From positions 1 through 64,000 of the forward strand of contig WYBM01000025.1 in assembly GCA_011525915.1 (NCBI GenBank): a DNA stretch of 64,000 nt. Reading direction: 5' to 3'. This DNA comes from Ardenticatenaceae bacterium (GTDB taxonomy: Bacteria; Chloroflexota; Anaerolineae; Promineifilales; Promineifilaceae). Within the stretch, counting starts at the first letter, position 1; every line of letters starts with the position of its first letter. The notes under the pieces are model-generated. The model saw only the letters and a program-made list of their open reading frames with translations, had not been told where the DNA came from and did no database searches. A program made the position numbers and the translations under genes. Of the stretch, positions 60,197 to 64,000 are shown one piece after another.

Positions 60197-62488
60197 TTAT
60201 ATCATCTGTTCAATTACACCCAGGGAACGGCCGTCAGCGTCTCGCCGCAGCGCCTGGTGATCCCACCCGGAACCGGAGATAATAAAGTAATAAGCCGCAC
60301 CGACACCAGGGATCTGGCTGCACAATTCATAGAACCGCTTCGCCTGCTTCCCTTTTTCGCTGGCCGGAATATTTTGCGCCGGGTCCGGGTTGCTGAACTC
60401 GGTGACAAAAATGAGTTTATCTGGGAACATGCGCCGGAACTTCTTTACCAGGGCAATCGCTTCCGTCTCTACCTGCTCCATGGTGGTGTAGTAGGTATGC
60501 ACACATAAAAAATCGGCGGCACGGATGCCGGCTTCTGCTTGCTGCACAAAGGCCGTGTCATTCAGGCGGAATCCGGCATCATGCCCAAAACGGTATTCGG
60601 CATCACCACCCGGCGATAGGCCGGGAAAACCCACTTTAATGCCGGGGAACCGCTGGCGCAGCAGTTTGCGCCCTTGCATAAAATACTCGGCAAACTCCGC
60701 ACCATTGCTCCATGAGCCGGGCACGCCTTTGTAACGCAGCCCTTCGTGTGTCAGGTTTGGCTCATTGTGCAGCTCATAATACGTGACGCCCGCGTTCACC
60801 AGCCGCTCAATGTCATTGGCCACCGTATTCACAAAATCCTGTACGGGCACATGACGGCCGTTCCAGCTTTCAAACAAACGGCACAGGTAGAACTTTGCCT
60901 GGTAGTTCTGCATCTCTTCTACTGAAACGCCGCTCATCACCTTGACCGATTCGAACCGACCGCGGGCGATGTCCCAGTCTGCCTGAAGTGGGTGGCGGTT
61001 GGCGCGGTCATGTACCCCTTTCAGCATGCGGCCAAATTCCCAGGCAGGGCCGGTATACGCCAATGTATCATCTGTCCTGCCAATGGCGCTCACCGCCGGG
61101 CTGCTTTCTACGGGCTGTGCTGCCGGCAGCTGCTCATCACGTTTAATGCGTACTTTATCTGAGCGGTAGATCAGTGCTGACTTGATCGTTTCTTTTAGCG
61201 CTTGCTCAGAGGGCTGGTTCCGGCCAGGGTAGCCATAACGGGTTAACAGGGAAACAGGACGGCCGTCGGTGGGGTCCAGCACCAGGTAATCATTTCCTTG
61301 CTTTGCCAGGGCAAAGACCCAATGCTGCTCTGTACCGTAGGTATAGGGGTCGGTTGGGTCTGTGTCTACCTGCAAAATCACCGCCTGCCCGGCGGCAATT
61401 TCCTGGTCAATGCGGCTGAGCAAATTGGCATCATGTTTGGCAAAGGTGGCCCCTGTATTGGGCAGAGGCATCCAGTTGTCATAGAATTTTATATGGTCAA
61501 TCAGGTAAGCGGGGGCCAGGAAGTAGACATTAGAGCCATCAAACCCCTGCCCCGCTGGCCGGGTTAGTAACACATTATTCAGCGACAGGGGGGTATACGT
61601 TTCGCCAAAACCGGTCAACATCATAGACATACAGCTGAGCAGGCAGCCAAATTCGCCCAATGTCTTTGGACCATGGCCTAGTTTATGCGTTTTCCACTGC
61701 GGGTCATTTTGGCTGTACGGCCGTATACCAAAGCCATCCACATTGGCCGTTGACTGTATCTTCACCCAAAACGTATCTCCAAATGCCCGGTTCTGCTCAT
61801 CATGAATACGCCAGGAGCTGGTATACGCTTCTGCCCGGGCCGGGGGGGCGATCATGGGCACAGAAAGCACCACCTCTTCGCCCGGTTGCGCGGCCGGCAC
61901 CAAATGGCTCATCGCCCCGGCCATACGTGACTCACCGCCTACCCACACCAACCGGTACGCGGAGGTCCAGGGCAGGTCACCATTGTTCTTGACCACCCAT
62001 TGTTTGGTGAAGCTTGTACCTTCCTGTATAGGGGTGCCATCAGGAATTTTGTGGTCATCAATATACTTGCTGTTGTTCACAGCTGCCGAACCGGTGACTG
62101 GTTTTTCTTCCGCTTTAGGTAGGGGGGTGGTCGTCACCAGCCGCAGCCAGATAATATCGCCAAACAGGCCGCCCCGCGGGTCTTTGAACTGCCAATCGGT
62201 GAAGTAACGGCGATTAGGCGTGACAGGTGCGGTCATTTCCAGGGAGATCTCTACATTCTCACCAGGGTTAACCGTGGCTTTAGAGGCCACTTCCTCCAGC
62301 GCATAACTGGCCTTAGCAGCCAACAGTTGGCTGCCTTTTTCAGCGTGAATATGGGCCACGGTATAGCCCGGCCCCCAGGTAGTTGTCCCTGAATTGCGCA
62401 CCGTCCAGACGGCTTTAAAAGGGGAGCCGGCCGGCAGCAAATCCAGGTTGGCATTACAGGAGAAGGAAACAAACGTTGCACGATTCAT
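60197..62488 (-). CDS. Fusion of two NBR1-type Ig domains, a C39-like peptidase and a glycoside hydrolase-like domain
   Basis: 763 residues with TTAGGAGG before ATG. Residues 1-118 and 140-248 are NBR1-like Ig domains (FKAVWTVRNSGTTTWGPGY; FTKQWVVKNNGDLPWTSAYR). Residues about 258-425 look like a C39-family cysteine peptidase: Cys282/Cys286 in GEFGCLLSCMSMML, later GTEQHWVFALA and YLVLDPTDGR. Residues about 480-763 look like a clan GH-A TIM barrel, with acid/base Glu in LHNEPNLTHEG (about 578) and nucleophile Glu in LIFVTEFSNPD (about 697). No signal peptide is visible, though the domains are of extracellular kind. The combination is unusual. The domain order is certain by reading; activity is not. 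Confidence 0.82.
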   Translation of the reverse strand: MNRATFVSFSCNANLDLLPAGSPFKAVWTVRNSGTTTWGPGYTVAHIHAEKGSQLLAAKASYALEEVASKATVNPGENVEISLEMTAPVTPNRRYFTDWQFKDPRGGLFGDIIWLRLVTTTPLPKAEEKPVTGSAAVNNSKYIDDHKIPDGTPIQEGTSFTKQWVVKNNGDLPWTSAYRLVWVGGESRMAGAMSHLVPAAQPGEEVVLSVPMIAPPARAEAYTSSWRIHDEQNRAFGDTFWVKIQSTANVDGFGIRPYSQNDPQWKTHKLGHGPKTLGEFGCLLSCMSMMLTGFGETYTPLSLNNVLLTRPAGQGFDGSNVYFLAPAYLIDHIKFYDNWMPLPNTGATFAKHDANLLSRIDQEIAAGQAVILQVDTDPTDPYTYGTEQHWVFALAKQGNDYLVLDPTDGRPVSLLTRYGYPGRNQPSEQALKETIKSALIYRSDKVRIKRDEQLPAAQPVESSPAVSAIGRTDDTLAYTGPAWEFGRMLKGVHDRANRHPLQADWDIARGRFESVKVMSGVSVEEMQNYQAKFYLCRLFESWNGRHVPVQDFVNTVANDIERLVNAGVTYYELHNEPNLTHEGLRYKGVPGSWSNGAEFAEYFMQGRKLLRQRFPGIKVGFPGLSPGGDAEYRFGHDAGFRLNDTAFVQQAEAGIRAADFLCVHTYYTTMEQVETEAIALVKKFRRMFPDKLIFVTEFSNPDPAQNIPASEKGKQAKRFYELCSQIPGVGAAYYFIISGSGWDHQALRRDADGRSLGVIEQMI

Positions 62489-62703
62489 ATGGGCCTCCTA
62501 ATAGCTACAAAAGTCGTTGTGCAGCCGATGGATAAAACAATACCCCCAACAAGCACATTGTACACGGAAATAGGAACCGCTCAAGAAGACATTTCTTCTG
62601 CTTCCCCTTTTGAATATCACAACAATGCCACAGTTATGAAAACATAATTCGGCACTAGCGAGGATCCAAGCCATTCCTAGATGACAGTCGCGGCGACAAT
62701 TTG

Positions 62704-64000
62704 TCAGGCTAAAACCTGCTCTAGAATCGTTGAGAGTGATTGGGAAACGGCCGTGGCCGTCACCTGCTCAATAACATGAGATGGTAACGATTGTGCCAGC
62801 AAATGTTGCAGTTCTTGGACACTTTCCCTGACATCGTTCCGCACTCCGTCTTGCGCCAGAATAAAAACCACCAACTGCAAAGCCTCAACCTTATGCCCCT
62901 GCGCGGCTTGAAGCTTAGCAAAAGCTGCCAATCCACTGAATAAGGCTGGCTTTGCCTCTAACTGTTGCGAGATTTGCAACCCTTCTACAATAACTGCACG
63001 AGCCTGCTCATACTCCGCCAAAGCCGTGTAAACATTACCCAAATATACCAGGGTAGCGGCAACCCCCCATTGATCGTTAATCGTGCGCCGCAAGGCAATG
63101 GTTTGCACTAAATCTTGCTGTGCCGCTGCATACTCGCCCAAATCATATTTTGTACATCCCAAATTATTCAGCAGGGCTGCTTCGCCGTTGCGATCTCCCA
63201 GGGCGCGAGCTGTAATCAACCCTTCTTGATACAATTGCCGCGCCTCATGGTTCTTGCCCAATTTGTTCAATACCAACCCCAAATTCACAGTCATGCTCAT
63301 TTCCGCATAACCCATATGGTGTTGGCGAGCTAACATCAGGCTTTCTGTGGCTAACTGTTGGGCTTCGTCATACTCTCCCATAAAAAAGGCCGTCATGGCC
63401 AAATTGCCCAAAGCTAGACAACATCCATCCGTCGCTTCAATGGCCTGATAAGCGGCAAGGCTCTCATGGCCAAAGCGCAGGGCAGCTTCAGGAACGCCCT
63501 GCCGGGTCTTGATAACTGTGAGCGCATTAGCTGCGCGGGCAATGTTGTACAGGTTTTCCAATTCACGGCCAATGGCCAGGCTTTTTTCTAAATGATGTTC
63601 TGCTTGCTCATCTTGCCCTTGCAAATGGTAGACAATGCCGAGATGCAGATGGCAAAAAGCGGTCTCGCCAGGCTTATCTGCTTCATGGGCTTGTTGTAAG
63701 GCCTGCGTCAACAGGCTGTGGGCTTTGTCGTATGCGCCCACACGGTAAAGCAGCCCAGCCCAACGCGCCGCCATACGGCCGTTTCCCACCCCCTCATCTC
63801 CCAGTGCCTGCACAGCCTGCGCCAACATCTGCTCACCCTGCTGGAAAAGGGACCGGGCATTGTAATATTCATACACAGCCTCAACGGCCGTTTCCAAAAA
63901 GGCAATGTCCCGCTGGCGCCACGCCATCTGCCAACCATGATTGATATTTTCCAACTCCTCGGCCAACGCCCTTATTGCTGTATCGCGCCCCTTCCCTATG
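62704..64000 (-). CDS. TPR-repeat protein, C-terminal part of a larger regulator (5' end beyond window)
   Basis: The frame is open to the right edge without a stop; the first in-window start-like codon (TTG 63966) is a Leu inside the protein. At least ten TPR-like units follow, e.g. GETAFCHLHLGIVYHLQGQD, AALLNNLGCTKYDLGEYAAA and VAATLVYLGNVYTALAEYEQ. The segment ENINHGWQMAWRQRDIAFLE at the upstream end resembles the junction after the ATPase part of MalT/SARP-like or STAND regulators. The signal and target are unknown. The 215 bp downstream (62489-62703) hold nothing recognisable. Confidence 0.8.
   Translation of the reverse strand, partial: IGKGRDTAIRALAEELENINHGWQMAWRQRDIAFLETAVEAVYEYYNARSLFQQGEQMLAQAVQALGDEGVGNGRMAARWAGLLYRVGAYDKAHSLLTQALQQAHEADKPGETAFCHLHLGIVYHLQGQDEQAEHHLEKSLAIGRELENLYNIARAANALTVIKTRQGVPEAALRFGHESLAAYQAIEATDGCCLALGNLAMTAFFMGEYDEAQQLATESLMLARQHHMGYAEMSMTVNLGLVLNKLGKNHEARQLYQEGLITARALGDRNGEAALLNNLGCTKYDLGEYAAAQQDLVQTIALRRTINDQWGVAATLVYLGNVYTALAEYEQARAVIVEGLQISQQLEAKPALFSGLAAFAKLQAAQGHKVEALQLVVFILAQDGVRNDVRESVQELQHLLAQSLPSHVIEQVTATAVSQSLSTILEQVLA

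Larger units (their letters stand above)
1..64000. repeat. Highly iterated palindrome ACGGCCGT across the window
   Basis: Counted by eye, about 110 copies of the 8-base palindrome lie in 64 kb, in nearly all genes on both strands. Base composition alone would give one or two. Examples: 14654, 24734, 31547, 40398, 48656, 57234, 63884 regions. In frame it mostly reads Thr-Ala-Val or Asn/Asp-Gly-Arg. See findings. Confidence 0.9.

Noticed and set aside
1..64000. tRNA, rRNA, prophage or integrated element
   Set aside because: No CCA-ended cloverleaf, rRNA segment, integrase, phage structural gene or flanking direct repeat was recognised on either strand.

Overview
The window reads as chromosome of a member of the Chloroflexota (Anaerolineae-like). 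The basis is the gene content: very large secreted adhesin/RHS proteins, a DUF1501/DUF1800 pair, secreted proteins ending in a short YLP-x-(I/V)-(L/M)-(K/R) tail, STAND/EAD-type signalling parts, and no trace of lipopolysaccharide or outer-membrane genes. The taxonomic placement is inference. No rRNA, tRNA, CRISPR array, integrase or transposase was seen. Almost all genes are complete. The first gene runs off the left edge and the last runs in from the right edge.

Layout. 1-9458 (minus) is one open frame of more than 3150 codons for a secreted RHS/YD-repeat protein with adhesive N-terminal modules. 9459-10215 is a leader with hairpins, an AT-rich gene remnant and two palindromic repeats. 10216-14466 (minus) is a four-gene cassette: an effector-associated-domain (EAD) adaptor, a membrane-anchored TPR protein, a LysM lipoprotein and a subtilisin-like protease without signal peptide. 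It is the best candidate here for an undescribed system. 14619-29320 is mixed housekeeping: tex, a Mut7-C RNase-like protein, a Coa1-like membrane protein, biotin carboxylase, an AAC(3)-like acetyltransferase, enoyl-CoA hydratase, ftsH, an ECF sigma factor, an overlapping amidase/L,D-transpeptidase pair, and the Tat-exported DUF1501/DUF1800 pair. 29684-35755 holds purA, a eukaryote-type purH, an HD-domain protein and an ABC-F ATPase. 36037-40157 encodes two secreted surface proteins. 40263-47212 holds a fumarylacetoacetase-family enzyme facing a four-gene ABC export system (ATPase, FtsX-like permease, two adaptors). 48021-49726 is ribosomal protein S1 plus infA, behind a consensus promoter. 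49809-55656 (minus) is the heat-shock operon hrcA-grpE-dnaK-dnaJ-prmA with a CIRCE operator. 55989-64000 holds a sugar-phosphate transferase, a C-terminal processing protease, ilvE, an unusual Ig/C39/glycosidase fusion, and the C-terminal part of a TPR regulator.

Two window-wide features stand out. The palindrome ACGGCCGT occurs about 110 times by eye count, where one or two would be expected, like HIP1 in cyanobacteria. Several families of small intergenic inverted repeats are scattered through the window, and many sit exactly on stop codons.
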